A stretch of 64,000 bases of DNA from Prochlorococcus sp. AG-402-M18 (GCA_003216595.1 QCIQ01000001.1:159415-223414), one strand, 5' to 3'. Shown: positions 42,691 through 53,012, counted from the stretch's first letter. Made by a program: numbers and translations. The notes: a model not told the origin generated them from the letters alone.

Positions 42691-44418
42691 TTAGGTCCTA
42701 GAAAGGTAGGCATTAAGTGATTTAATAACATATTCAGATTCAAGAGTTTCATTAACTACTAATTCTTCAACAAGATTATCCATTAAAGAAACTTTATCTG
42801 AAAGGAGTGTAATTGCATGATTAATAGCCTTATTCGCTATGGATAATATTTGCTTATCAATTTCTCTGCTTGTCTTTTGAGAATACTCTTTTGTATTTTT
42901 CAAAATATCCTTGCCGAGAAAAATTGAGTCTTTTTTTGAGTTATATGCAATAGGACCAAGATCAGAAAAACCAAATTTAGTAACCATTTGATTAGCCCAG
43001 AAATAAACATTTTCAAGGTCCTTTTGGGATCCTTGCGTAACTTCCTTAGACCCAAATACAATTATTTCAGCAGCTCTAGGACCAAGGGAAATAACAATTT
43101 TGCTATAAATATAACTGCGGGTTAAGAGACCACTATCTAAAGTCTCCTCATCAGGAGTGAAATAAGTCATTCCTGATAAATCTCCGAAAGACTTAAATAA
43201 AGAGATTTTTTCTAATTTATCTTGTGTAGGAATTAATAAGGCAACTAATGTTTTTCCAATAATCTGATATGCAATTTGTCTTTTTTTTGTGAGATCTGAA
43301 AGAGGCTTAGACAATATTCCAAATTTTGCTTTGTCGAGTGCCTTATCAAGTTCAATACTGCTAATGAGTGATTTATTTTTTCTGGCGGTATATATTGCAG
43401 CCTCGTTAAGGAGATTTTGCAAATCTGCTCCAGAAAAACCAGGCGTCTTAGTGGCCCAGTCCATAAGATTCACAGAATCGCATAATCGTTTTGTTCTGGC
43501 ATGCACAGACAAAATTTTATATCTAGATTTTCTGTCAGGAAGGGATATCTCGATCCGACGGTCAAATCTACCAGGTCTTGTTAATGCTTGATCTAGAACA
43601 TCGGGCCTATTCGTAGCAGCAATTACTATCACACCATTATTAGATTCGAATCCGTCCATCTCAGTTAGGAGTTGGTTTAGTGTTTGCTCTCTCTCATCAT
43701 TTCCTCCTCCAATCCCAGCCCCCCTCTGTCGTCCAATTGAGTCAATTTCATCAATAAAAACTATGCATGGAGATTTTGATTTGGCACTATTGAATAAATC
43801 TCTTACACGACCAGCACCAACACCTACAAACATTTCGACAAATTCCGATGCAGAAATAGAAAAGAAAGGAACATTTGCTTCTCCAGCAATTGCTCGTGCT
43901 AATAGTGTCTTACCAGTTCCTGGGGGACCGACCAATAAAACACCTTTTGGAGTTATTGCACCAAGGTCTATTAATAATTGAGGATTTCTTAAAAAGGTAA
44001 CTATTTCTTTTAATTCCTCGGATTCTTCATTTAATCCAGCCACATCATCAAAAGAGTATTTTCTCGCATCTTCGTCTCTCACTTGAGAAGAACGGGTAGA
44101 AAAACTCTGAATATTGTTTAATAACTTTGATGATCTTCTAATTAAAAATGTAAGGGATAAAACAAATAATAACGTAAGACCAGAACCAGTAATTATGTTT
44201 GCTAATCGTTGTTCAGATCTAATATCTCTTACAGTAAGAGGAACATTATATTGTTCTGATATCCTTAATATTTTCTGATCGTTAAAAAATATTGGAATTA
44301 ACTTTCTCTCTCCATTAACAAATTTAACCAAGACCTCTCTTCTATTTGGGATTAAAATAATTGATATAATTTCTCCGCTTTCAATATTCCTTAATAATTG
44401 ACTATAACTTTTACTCAT
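42691..44418 (-). CDS. FtsH-family AAA protein lacking the HEXXH zinc-protease motif
   Basis: Intact Walker A GPPGTGKT, Walker [41 protein letters not shown] position reads [15 protein letters not shown]. Confidence 0.92.
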   Translation of the reverse strand: MSKSYSQLLRNIESGEIISIILIPNRREVLVKFVNGERKLIPIFFNDQKILRISEQYNVPLTVRDIRSEQRLANIITGSGLTLLFVLSLTFLIRRSSKLLNNIQSFSTRSSQVRDEDARKYSFDDVAGLNEESEELKEIVTFLRNPQLLIDLGAITPKGVLLVGPPGTGKTLLARAIAGEANVPFFSISASEFVEMFVGVGAGRVRDLFNSAKSKSPCIVFIDEIDSIGRQRGAGIGGGNDEREQTLNQLLTEMDGFESNNGVIVIAATNRPDVLDQALTRPGRFDRRIEISLPDRKSRYKILSVHARTKRLCDSVNLMDWATKTPGFSGADLQNLLNEAAIYTARKNKSLISSIELDKALDKAKFGILSKPLSDLTKKRQIAYQIIGKTLVALLIPTQDKLEKISLFKSFGDLSGMTYFTPDEETLDSGLLTRSYIYSKIVISLGPRAAEIIVFGSKEVTQGSQKDLENVYFWANQMVTKFGFSDLGPIAYNSKKDSIFLGKDILKNTKEYSQKTSREIDKQILSIANKAINHAITLLSDKVSLMDNLVEELVVNETLESEYVIKSLNAYLSRT

Positions 44419-44591
44419 TTGATAGTTAAATCAACAAATTCAAAAGTATCTATATTTAAACTATAGTCAAAATGATATCTAACATGAGTTTATATAGGAA
44501 AATAGACAAGAAGTTAGTTTTTTCTCAATGGGTTTTTGTTAAATTGGTGCATGACGTTATAAAATAAAAAATCTGTAAATGTTTAGAAAAA

Positions 44592-44771
44592 ATGGCGGTA
44601 CCCAAGAAAAAAACCTCAAAAGGCAAGAGAAACCAAAGGCATGCTACATGGAAAAGTAAAGCTGCTATTGCTGCAGAAAAGGCTTTATCAATAGGAAAGT
44701 CTGTCCTGACTGGAAGAGCTCAAGGATTTGTTTATCCAATGAGTGAGTCTTCTGAAGAAGAATCTGATTAA
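44592..44771 (+). CDS. rpmF: 50S ribosomal protein L32; not in supplied track
   Basis: [59 protein letters not shown]. Confidence 0.93.
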   Translation: MAVPKKKTSKGKRNQRHATWKSKAAIAAEKALSIGKSVLTGRAQGFVYPMSESSEEESD

Positions 44772-44775
44772 ACCA

Positions 44776-45105
44776 TTAAGAACCAAGCTTAAAGGCTTCA
44801 AGAATCAGGGCATATGTTGATCCAATTCTAAAATTATTAATTGAAATTATAATTATCGATAATTTTGAAAACTGAGATATTAGTGATAATCGAATTGATA
44901 GCTCCATAATAATAACAATTAAGATAGCAAGTAATATTGTGTTAACAGATTTATCTAATAAAAATGAAAGCAAACTATTGGTAAAATAAAAACCAATTAG
45001 TAAAGAAAGTACCATAATACTTCTCTTTCGCCAGGAGTCAGAGATAATTGAAGTGATAATACTGTCAATTAAATCTTGTAATTTGAGGTAGTTTGTTTTT
45101 TGCAT
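44776..45105 (-). CDS. Ycf20 / DUF565-like membrane protein
   Basis: SDSWRKRSIMVLSLLIGFYFTNSLLSF ... FRIGSTYALILEAFKLGS; several TM helices. Confidence 0.68.
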   Translation of the reverse strand: MQKTNYLKLQDLIDSIITSIISDSWRKRSIMVLSLLIGFYFTNSLLSFLLDKSVNTILLAILIVIIMELSIRLSLISQFSKLSIIIISINNFRIGSTYALILEAFKLGS

Positions 45106-45108
45106 TTG

Positions 45109-45855
45109 TCAATTTATAATATTTGTCAAATAGTGAAAATCAACATTATGATTAATTAATTTCTTTCCATAAACTATTTTTGATGGACTATATAAATCAC
45201 CAAGACTATTAACACATGCATTTGCTTTTCTAGATATATTTTTAATAGAACATGACCAGGGGGGCAATGTTAAAAGGCAATTAAGTTTTGCAGCCTTTGC
45301 CGCCTCAACACCAATTAACGAATCTTCAATGGCTATGGAGTTAGCTTCTGATGTTTCGCTTAATTTAAGTGCCAGATTGTATGCGTCAGGATACGGTTTG
45401 TGATTACTAACATCTTCGTATGTAATTACTTTAGAGAAAAAACTTAAGTGTGAACTAAGTGAGGAATTTAAAAAAGGTTCCAATGAATCTCTGCCGCTGG
45501 TCGTAACTATAAATTGTTTTATTCCATTGCTGTTGAGTTCTTTAATTAGCCTCAAGACACCTTCTCTAACTTTAATCTTTCCTGAAAATATTAAATTTTT
45601 ATAATGATGACGCTTCCTTGATTGGATTTTAGAACATTCGCTTTCCGAGAGGTGACTATGAATTTCATTCCGATAATGAATTATACGGTTAAAACCTCCT
45701 GATATTTCAAGAAGCTCTATATATTTACTCTTATTCCAGTACCAATCCAGATCAAAATCTTTAAAAGCTAAATTAAAAGCAACTCTATGGCCACACATTT
45801 CTGTGTCAGCTATCGTTCCATCTACATCCCAAAAGACTGCTTTTAATTTGTGCAT
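45109..45855 (-). CDS. HAD-superfamily phosphatase (CbbY/beta-PGM-like)
   Basis: AVFWDVDGTIADTE, VTTSGRDSLEPFL, KPYPDAYNLAL, IAIEDSLIGVEAAKAA motifs. Confidence 0.87.
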   Translation of the reverse strand: MHKLKAVFWDVDGTIADTEMCGHRVAFNLAFKDFDLDWYWNKSKYIELLEISGGFNRIIHYRNEIHSHLSESECSKIQSRKRHHYKNLIFSGKIKVREGVLRLIKELNSNGIKQFIVTTSGRDSLEPFLNSSLSSHLSFFSKVITYEDVSNHKPYPDAYNLALKLSETSEANSIAIEDSLIGVEAAKAAKLNCLLTLPPWSCSIKNISRKANACVNSLGDLYSPSKIVYGKKLINHNVDFHYLTNIIN

Positions 45856-45916
45856 GTTATTTCAGTGTAAAATAAATATAATTCTGATAAGTAAGGAATC
45901 AATCTAGGATAAGCTT

Positions 45917-47806
45917 TTGAAAACAGATCATAATTTAGTTAAACAATGGATATTGCCAAAACCAATAAACGAAGTTGCTATTGATAATATATATCTAAAT
46001 AGCATATTGTCGAAAGTCTTAATAAGACGAGGAATAGCCTTAAATAATGAATTAAAAGAATATATAGAACCTTCGGATCTTCCTGATCCTGAGGATCATT
46101 TCAATCAATTACATATTGCAACTCAAAGAATAATAGAAGCCTGCGAAAGAAACGAGCAGATAGCTATATGTGGTGATTATGATGCAGATGGCATCACAAG
46201 CACAGTACTTTTAGTAGAACTATTATCCAAACTTGGTGCTAATGTAAAACCATATATTCCATCAAGGCAAGATGATGGGTATGGACTAAATATAAATATG
46301 ATAAATGAAATAAATAAAAGCAATGTTAGGCTTGTTATAACAGTAGATAATGGAGTATCAGCATTTGAAGCAATTAATCGTTCAAAAGAGCTTGGAATCG
46401 ATCTAATTATAACCGATCATCATAAATTACCTGATTTTGATTTAGATATCTTTTCATTACTTCATCCAGAAAAAACACCATTTAATTCACCTTATAAATA
46501 TTTAGCTGGTGTTGGTATTGCATATCTATTAGCAAAAAATATATGTAGTAAATTAAATTATGATATTGATAAAACTACTGCCAATGCCTTCTTCTGTATA
46601 GGAACAGTGGCTGATATGGCCCCGCTTAAAGGCGCTAATAGAAAATGGCTCAAAGAGTGCCTTCCAAAACTACATCATACAAATAATAAAGGAATTAAAT
46701 CAATTATTAATAATCTATCAATCCAAAATACTTATATAACGACTGAAGATATAGGTTATAAAATAGCCCCATTAATCAACGCAGTTGGAAGAATAGGTGA
46801 TCCAAATCTAATAATTAATCTTTTTACAAATGAATCTAAAACTAGTATAGATATACTTACAAAAGAGTGTTTTGAAATGAATAGAGAAAGAAAAAGATTA
46901 ACATCGCAAATTGAAGTTCAGGCCTCAGAAATAGCACGAAAACAATTTTTGAGCGATAAGAAGTTTCTCGTTCTAATGAATAGAAGATGGCATCCAGGTA
47001 TAATAGGAATCGTAGCTGCAAGAGTCGTTGATAAATATAATTTACCTACAGCAATCCTGGGAAGAGCAAATGATGGAAGCTTCAGAGGATCAGTAAGATC
47101 TAATAACAGATTAAAAGTAAATACGGCATTAGATGAATGTAGTGATCTTTTAATAGCACATGGTGGACATTCTGCTGCTGCTGGTTTTTCAATAAAAGAA
47201 AAAAATATTAATCTTCTTAGTGAAAGACTAAATAAAATAGCTATCAGAGAATTTAACAATATTGACTTAAATAAATCAATAAACCCTGATGCATGTTTAA
47301 GACTCAAGGATATTAATCAAGAATTTTATAGGCAGTTGAGTTTGCTTGGTCCCTTTGGAATCATGAATCCTACCCCGATTTTTTGGACTAGAAAATGCAA
47401 AATTCTCGATATATTTAGGCTTAAAGGTGTCCACATAAAAATGATCGTTGATGATGGGACTTCATCAATAAATGCAATAAAATGGAATGGATCAATAAAT
47501 CTAAAGAAGAATGATTTAATAGATATAGCATTTTATATTGAAATTAATAAATGGAAAAATTCTGAAAGTATTCAATTAAATATCATTGATATTAAATATC
47601 ATACAAGCATTATCGACTTAAAGTTACATAATCATTTATATAAATGCCAACTAATTGACAATAAACATATTTTAATCACAAACGCAAAAGGTCAGTGTAT
47701 TAGTTCAGATTTATCAAATTCTTCTAAAAATTTAAATAAAAAGCAAATCATATTTGCAAAAAAGATACTCTCTTTTGCAGAGATAGCTCTTGGCAAGGCT
47801 GCTTAG
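45917..47806 (+). CDS. recJ: Single-stranded-DNA-specific exonuclease RecJ
   Basis: AICGDYDADGITSTVLL, LIITDHHKLPD, APLINAVGRIGDP, AHGGHSAAAGFSI. TTG start. Confidence 0.94.
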   Translation: MKTDHNLVKQWILPKPINEVAIDNIYLNSILSKVLIRRGIALNNELKEYIEPSDLPDPEDHFNQLHIATQRIIEACERNEQIAICGDYDADGITSTVLLVELLSKLGANVKPYIPSRQDDGYGLNINMINEINKSNVRLVITVDNGVSAFEAINRSKELGIDLIITDHHKLPDFDLDIFSLLHPEKTPFNSPYKYLAGVGIAYLLAKNICSKLNYDIDKTTANAFFCIGTVADMAPLKGANRKWLKECLPKLHHTNNKGIKSIINNLSIQNTYITTEDIGYKIAPLINAVGRIGDPNLIINLFTNESKTSIDILTKECFEMNRERKRLTSQIEVQASEIARKQFLSDKKFLVLMNRRWHPGIIGIVAARVVDKYNLPTAILGRANDGSFRGSVRSNNRLKVNTALDECSDLLIAHGGHSAAAGFSIKEKNINLLSERLNKIAIREFNNIDLNKSINPDACLRLKDINQEFYRQLSLLGPFGIMNPTPIFWTRKCKILDIFRLKGVHIKMIVDDGTSSINAIKWNGSINLKKNDLIDIAFYIEINKWKNSESIQLNIIDIKYHTSIIDLKLHNHLYKCQLIDNKHILITNAKGQCISSDLSNSSKNLNKKQIIFAKKILSFAEIALGKAA

Positions 47807-47810
47807 GCTT

Positions 47811-47894
47811 TTATACTCCTCTTCTATAGAAAATTAAAGCAATAATTGCTGGCCCTGCAAGAAAGACTGCTACAAGAGGCAAAAGGTTTCCCAT
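47811..47894 (-). CDS. Single-TM photosystem-type peptide, probably Psb30/Ycf12; not in supplied track
   Basis: MGNLLPLVAVFLAGPAIIALIFYRRGV* (27 aa); one TM helix plus R-R/K-G terminus as in Psb30; convergent with recJ. Confidence 0.6.
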   Translation of the reverse strand: MGNLLPLVAVFLAGPAIIALIFYRRGV

Positions 47895-48201
47895 GTTGTT
47901 TAATAAGTTTTGAGCATCCTACTAAAGAATTGGCGTTTCTACGAAATAATTTAAATAATTTGATGTTCAATCGTTTCTGTCAGAATTTATTAATTTGCTT
48001 GGTATTGATTGACCAGCCTAGAGTTGGTGGCTTTCTACTGCGAAATACCTTATTTATAGTTTAGCAGAGTAAAATCCTAGTTCTGGAATGAATAGTCTAG
48101 ATTTAAACTAATTATTGATAACTTGATCAATTAGGCTTTTCTATATATTATGGTCTTGTTTAAGAAACATTAAAAAGGATAACATCACTTATTGGTTAGT
48201 A

Positions 48202-48549
48202 ATGGGTCAACCTAATTCAGATTTTAAAATTGAGAAGAGTGACGCAAACGATTCGAATTCTTTTTTTAGTATATTAATTACATCTTTTAGTACTATTTTT
48301 TTAGCGGAGTTAGGTGACAAGACTCAACTTGCTACATTAATTCTTTCAGCCCAATCGGGAAGACCTCTAATTATCTTCATTGCTGCTGCTCTAGCACTTA
48401 TTACAACAAGCCTTCTAGGAGTTCTAATCGGTAGGTGGATAGCAAATAATTTACCCAGACAACGATTTACAATAGTTTCAGGAATAATTATGTTAAGTTT
48501 AGGAATATACTTAGTATCACAAGGTTTAATTGACTTTGTTCAAAATTAG
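48202..48549 (+). CDS. TMEM165/Gdt1 (UPF0016) half-protein A
   Basis: FLAELGDKTQLATLILSAQSGRP (ExGDKT motif), three predicted TMs. Confidence 0.85.
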   Translation: MGQPNSDFKIEKSDANDSNSFFSILITSFSTIFLAELGDKTQLATLILSAQSGRPLIIFIAAALALITTSLLGVLIGRWIANNLPRQRFTIVSGIIMLSLGIYLVSQGLIDFVQN

Positions 48550-48564
48550 AAATTAACTAATTTA

Positions 48565-48861
48565 ATGATTCTAACGCTACTTTTCACAACATTTGTCACT
48601 GTATTTTTAGCTGAAATGGGCGACAAGACTCAATTAACAACTATAACTTTAAGTAGTACAACTAATAAACCATTAGCAGTATTTATTGGATCGTCAATTG
48701 CACTTATATTAGCTACCCTTTTAGGGGTTTTGGCTGGTGGATCTATTGCTAATCTAATCCCTGCGTTCTTGCTTAAACTACTATCTGGAATAGTATTCTT
48801 AATTATAGGTATTAAACTTTTAGAACAATTCAAAAAAGAATCTACAAATGATGGCCAGTGA
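48565..48861 (+). CDS. TMEM165/Gdt1 (UPF0016) half-protein B
   Basis: FLAEMGDKTQLTTITLSSTTNKP (ExGDKT motif); tandem with half A. Confidence 0.85.
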   Translation: MILTLLFTTFVTVFLAEMGDKTQLTTITLSSTTNKPLAVFIGSSIALILATLLGVLAGGSIANLIPAFLLKLLSGIVFLIIGIKLLEQFKKESTNDGQ

Positions 48862-48941
48862 ACTAAAATTATTATCAAAAATTTAGTCTTATTCTTATAA
48901 GGCACAAATCCAAGAAATTAAATTAATTTGCATACTTTATT

Positions 48942-51233
48942 ATGACATCAGTCTTAACAATACTAGAAAGTCTCGATAATGAGGATGGCCTTGAGATTTC
49001 GAAACTTGAGAAGACGTTAAAACTGACAAAGAAGATTGATAGAGATAATTTGAACATTGCAATTAAAGCACTTACAAAACTAGGTATAGTTGAAAATAAT
49101 ATCGACGAGAAGCTGAGTATTAAGAGAGATACTGAATTTCTACAAGGAAGGGTTCGTTGTAGTAGTAAAGGATATTGTTTTGTTGTTAGAGAAGATCAAG
49201 GAGAAGACATTTACATTAGAGAAGCTAACTTGAATAATGCATGGCATGGTGATTCTGTAATTGTATTAATTACTAAAGATGGAGTAAAAAGAAGAGCTCC
49301 TGAAGGATCAATTCAATGTGTATTACAAAGATATAATGATATTTTGCTGGCAAAGGTAGAACCAAGCAAACTCACAGGAGAATTAAAGGCCTACCCTTTA
49401 GACGATAGAATAGCCGTGACAATTGAGCTCGAGAATGATATTGATGTTAATTACAATATTAATAATAAAGATTTAATCTATGAAATAAAGATAATTAAGT
49501 ATCCAATTGCACAATTCAAAGCAAAAGCTAAAATTGTTAGAGAGTTGTCAATAAATGCTGGTGTAGATGGTGATATTGAATTATTACTTTCAAAGAATAA
49601 TATCTTTAGACATATTGAAGCTCCAAAGATTGCTCCCAAAAAAATTCCTTTAAAAGGAAGGGAAGATTTAACTAGTCAACCTTCATTATTGTTTGAAAGT
49701 TGGGAATCAAAAAATTCTCCATCTTTGCCTGCATTATTTGCTGAACCTTATGAAGGTGGCAATAGAATTTGGCTTCACGCTCCCACTATTGCAGAAAGAG
49801 TTAATTTAGGCGGAAAACTAGATAAATATCTAAAAGAGAAAGGAGAAGTTATTTGTTTGGGAAATAGCTGGTTAGAGTTCCTCAATCAATCACTTGCATC
49901 AGCATCTGATTTAAAATTAAATGAAAAATGTGATGCTATTTCATTAATTATAGACATCAATAGTGTAGGTACAATAACTGATTGGAAATTTATTTTAAGT
50001 ACTATTAAACCACAAAAACTTATCACTTCAAAGCATCTTAAGGCTATTAATAATAGAAAAGCAACATCTAAATCAGTTCCAATTACACTTAAGCCTATTA
50101 AAGATAATCTAGAGGTCATTTATAATATCATACATTGTTCAAAACTTATCAATAAAACTAACAATGTTTGTATAAAATTAGACGAAAGCGTACCTAATCT
50201 TGAAAGATTAAGTGAGTTACAAAAAACCTTTCCAGGTAGGGACTTTCACGGATGGTCAAAGACATACGACAGTTTCGATCCTCAATCAATAATTGATGTA
50301 TATATTAGACTATCGAATAATATTCTAGCTAAACATCTATTTGGCTATAAATTACCATTTATTTATAAAGAACACGAAGAAATTGATCAATCATCTATTA
50401 ATGAATTATCAAAAACAGCGTTATCTCTAGATAAAAAATTAATTGTTAACGTAGATGGTACAGTAACAACATCAGAGTTAATAAAATCTTTTGAATCAAG
50501 TACTGAAAAGCAAATACTTCATAAGCTTATGAAGCATATTATTCCAGGAAAGCATTTAAAACTATTTAAAGATGTCCCCAATCTAAATAATGAGGAATTA
50601 AAATACAAAATAACCAACAATAATATTGAATCTCCATGGACTTGCCCCTCATTAAATTATTGGAACGTATATAATCAATTTGTTCTATGTTCACTTTTAA
50701 CTGATGGTAAAAATAAAGCCACAAGCCGAAGTAAAGAAACAGTCAATTTAGGTAAAAAAGATAGCTGGAATGATGTTCATTGGGATATTTTTTCATCTAA
50801 AATCAACGAGAATATTGATAAAAATTCAAATTTAAGGTTAGTTCATAATTTAAATGAAATAAGAAAAAAAACTAAATCATTTAGAAATAATATTATTTCA
50901 ATTGCTCAAGGAAGGGAAGCTCAGAAAATTATTGGTAAAGAAGTATGTGCAATTATTACTGGAGTACAAAGTTATGGTTTTTTTGCAGAGATAGATGATT
51001 TAACTACCGAGGGATTAGTCCATGTGAGTACATTAGGTGACGACTGGTACGAATATAGATCTAGGCAAAACCTTTTAGTCGGAAGAAAGAACAAAAAGAC
51101 TTATCAATTAGCACAAAAAATAAACGTTAGAGTTTTAAAAGTAGATATTCTGAAAAATCAAGTAGACCTAGAACTTGTAAAGGAGAATGAAACTGAATTA
51201 AAAAATGATTTGGATATCGATACTGATAACTAA
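48942..51233 (+). CDS. Zam-like RNB-family protein with degenerate RNB active site
   Basis: N-terminal CSD-like GRVRCSSKGYCFVVREDQGEDIYI; RNB-like GGNRIWLHAPTIAERVNLGGKLDKYLKEKGEVICLG; C-terminal S1 ITGVQSYGFFAEIDDLTTEGLVHVSTLG. Asp cluster and SPIRRYxDL absent. Confidence 0.78.
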   Translation: MTSVLTILESLDNEDGLEISKLEKTLKLTKKIDRDNLNIAIKALTKLGIVENNIDEKLSIKRDTEFLQGRVRCSSKGYCFVVREDQGEDIYIREANLNNAWHGDSVIVLITKDGVKRRAPEGSIQCVLQRYNDILLAKVEPSKLTGELKAYPLDDRIAVTIELENDIDVNYNINNKDLIYEIKIIKYPIAQFKAKAKIVRELSINAGVDGDIELLLSKNNIFRHIEAPKIAPKKIPLKGREDLTSQPSLLFESWESKNSPSLPALFAEPYEGGNRIWLHAPTIAERVNLGGKLDKYLKEKGEVICLGNSWLEFLNQSLASASDLKLNEKCDAISLIIDINSVGTITDWKFILSTIKPQKLITSKHLKAINNRKATSKSVPITLKPIKDNLEVIYNIIHCSKLINKTNNVCIKLDESVPNLERLSELQKTFPGRDFHGWSKTYDSFDPQSIIDVYIRLSNNILAKHLFGYKLPFIYKEHEEIDQSSINELSKTALSLDKKLIVNVDGTVTTSELIKSFESSTEKQILHKLMKHIIPGKHLKLFKDVPNLNNEELKYKITNNNIESPWTCPSLNYWNVYNQFVLCSLLTDGKNKATSRSKETVNLGKKDSWNDVHWDIFSSKINENIDKNSNLRLVHNLNEIRKKTKSFRNNIISIAQGREAQKIIGKEVCAIITGVQSYGFFAEIDDLTTEGLVHVSTLGDDWYEYRSRQNLLVGRKNKKTYQLAQKINVRVLKVDILKNQVDLELVKENETELKNDLDIDTDN

Positions 51234-51239
51234 TAAATA

Positions 51240-51848
51240 ATGAATAGTATTGTTGTTGCAATAACTGGTGCTTCTGCTATGCAAATAGGTGAGCGATCAA
51301 TACAGGTTTTGTTAGAAAATGACAAATCTGTAGAATTAATCCTTAGCAAAGGAGCTTACGAAGTAGCCAAAAGTGAACGTAGTATAAATATTCCTGTTGA
51401 GCCAAATTCCCAAAGAGATTTTTGGAGAAATAAACTACATGTTAACTCAGGGGAATTAACCTGCTATAGATGGAATGATCATTCTGCGTCAATTGCTAGT
51501 GGTAGTTATAAAACTAAGGGTATGGTGATTGTTCCATGCTCAATGGGAACCTTGGGAAGAATTGCTTCTGGGTTTTCATTAGATTTAATAGAGAGATGTG
51601 CTGATGTTCACTTAAAGGAGAATAGACCTTTAATTATTTCTCCAAGGGAATCACCATTAAATTTAATTCATATAGAAAATATAAAACGGTTAGCACATGC
51701 TGGAGCGTTAATTGTTCCGCCAATTCCAGCTTGGTATACAAACCCGCAAACGATAGAAGATATTATTGATTTTATAGTAGTTAGATTATTTGATTCCCTT
51801 GGAGAGAATTTAAATTATATTAAAAGATGGGATGGTCCGATCAAATGA
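51240..51848 (+). CDS. ubiX: UbiX-type flavin prenyltransferase
   Basis: VVAITGASAMQIGERSIQVL, VPCSMGTLGRIASG, RPLIISPRESPLNLIHIENIKRL. Confidence 0.9.
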   Translation: MNSIVVAITGASAMQIGERSIQVLLENDKSVELILSKGAYEVAKSERSINIPVEPNSQRDFWRNKLHVNSGELTCYRWNDHSASIASGSYKTKGMVIVPCSMGTLGRIASGFSLDLIERCADVHLKENRPLIISPRESPLNLIHIENIKRLAHAGALIVPPIPAWYTNPQTIEDIIDFIVVRLFDSLGENLNYIKRWDGPIK

Positions 51849-52387
51849 AATTCAATTATTTAATGAAAGGAATTCCATTTTTGTCTACATTATTAATAAT
51901 AATCTTTCTATGCATCAGTAATCAAAAAGTAAACACTAAACTAAAAATACTAATTTGGAATACACCTTCACTTACATTAGGTAATTATATTGCTATATCA
52001 ACAGCTTCTGGTTTTATTTTTTCTTACATAATAACAAATAATATTGCTAAAGCATATCAAACAAGAGCAAAAGAATCACTGAGATATAAAAAATATGATA
52101 ATTATGAAGAGACTTATGATAATATAGAAACAAATACCAACATTGGATACGATAATACTTTAATAGAGAGAAATATTAAAGATCCATCCCCTACAATTGA
52201 TGCAAGTTTTAGAATAATAGGAAGAAAAGATGGGAGTTATAAAAATTATACAAAAAAGAATTCTGAATATGATGCATCCATAGAATTAGATGAACAATAC
52301 GATAAAAGATATGAAGATTCTGAAACTTTCAATAACTTAAAGTCTATATCTAATGATTGGAATGATGAATCTTATTCTAGATGGTAA
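51845..52387 (+). CDS. Hypothetical membrane protein with two TM segments and charged C-terminus
   Basis: ORF starting MKFNYLMKG; ATGA overlap with the ubiX stop suggests translational coupling. Confidence 0.6.
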   Translation: MKFNYLMKGIPFLSTLLIIIFLCISNQKVNTKLKILIWNTPSLTLGNYIAISTASGFIFSYIITNNIAKAYQTRAKESLRYKKYDNYEETYDNIETNTNIGYDNTLIERNIKDPSPTIDASFRIIGRKDGSYKNYTKKNSEYDASIELDEQYDKRYEDSETFNNLKSISNDWNDESYSRW

Positions 52388-52460
52388 ACATGGAATATAG
52401 CAATATTTTTAATCAGAAATATCTCAACAAGCATTTTATTTAATTTGCTAAAATAAAAAA

Positions 52461-53012
52461 ATGGAAAATCAAAAGCCCTACAACAAAATCGATTCAATAA
52501 GTGAAGTGAAAAATTCTGATTCTGATTCTATAGAAATTAATGAACCGTCCCCTGTTTTAAATAATGATTCAAAAATATTAGAAAAAGAGAAAAAAGCTAC
52601 TGACACCAATGTTGAAAAACCACCCATCCCTAAAAAGCCAGTAAAACCTCCAAAGTTAGAGGATAAACCTTTTGATGAGTTTATAATTAATCATTTAATT
52701 CCTGGATTAAAGTCGTCAATAGAAAAGAAAGGAACATTAGTTTATGATATTAAGTTAATCGAAGGAACAAGACCAGTCGTAGGTGGTAATTGCTGGATGG
52801 TTTTTTGTGAGTTGTCTGAGCAAAGAAAATTTTGGCTTTGTTTTAATAAAGATCTAATTACCTCAGACAAAACTATATTATTAGCCGAGTCAAATACTGA
52901 TCCAAGTATTGTTGAATCATTTCTTATTGACGAAAAAAAGACTACATTACCATTACTTATTTCAAGAGTACTACAAAGATTAAATGGCCAGAAATGGATT
53001 GGGGCTAATTGA
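52461..53012 (+). CDS. DUF2996-like conserved cyanobacterial protein
   Basis: PPKLEDKPFDEFIINHLIPGLKSSI ... RPVVGGNCWMVFCELSEQRKFWLCF. Confidence 0.68.
   Translation: MENQKPYNKIDSISEVKNSDSDSIEINEPSPVLNNDSKILEKEKKATDTNVEKPPIPKKPVKPPKLEDKPFDEFIINHLIPGLKSSIEKKGTLVYDIKLIEGTRPVVGGNCWMVFCELSEQRKFWLCFNKDLITSDKTILLAESNTDPSIVESFLIDEKKTTLPLLISRVLQRLNGQKWIGAN

Noticed and set aside
43289-43981. Plus ORFs inside the ftsH-like gene
   Set aside because: Antisense to strongly conserved AAA motifs.
46918-47307. 129-aa ORF antisense to recJ
   Set aside because: Overlaps conserved recJ motifs; no recognisable domain.
47846-48064. 72-aa plus ORF after recJ
   Set aside because: Overlaps the more convincing 27-aa Psb30-like peptide on the minus strand; composition is not compelling.
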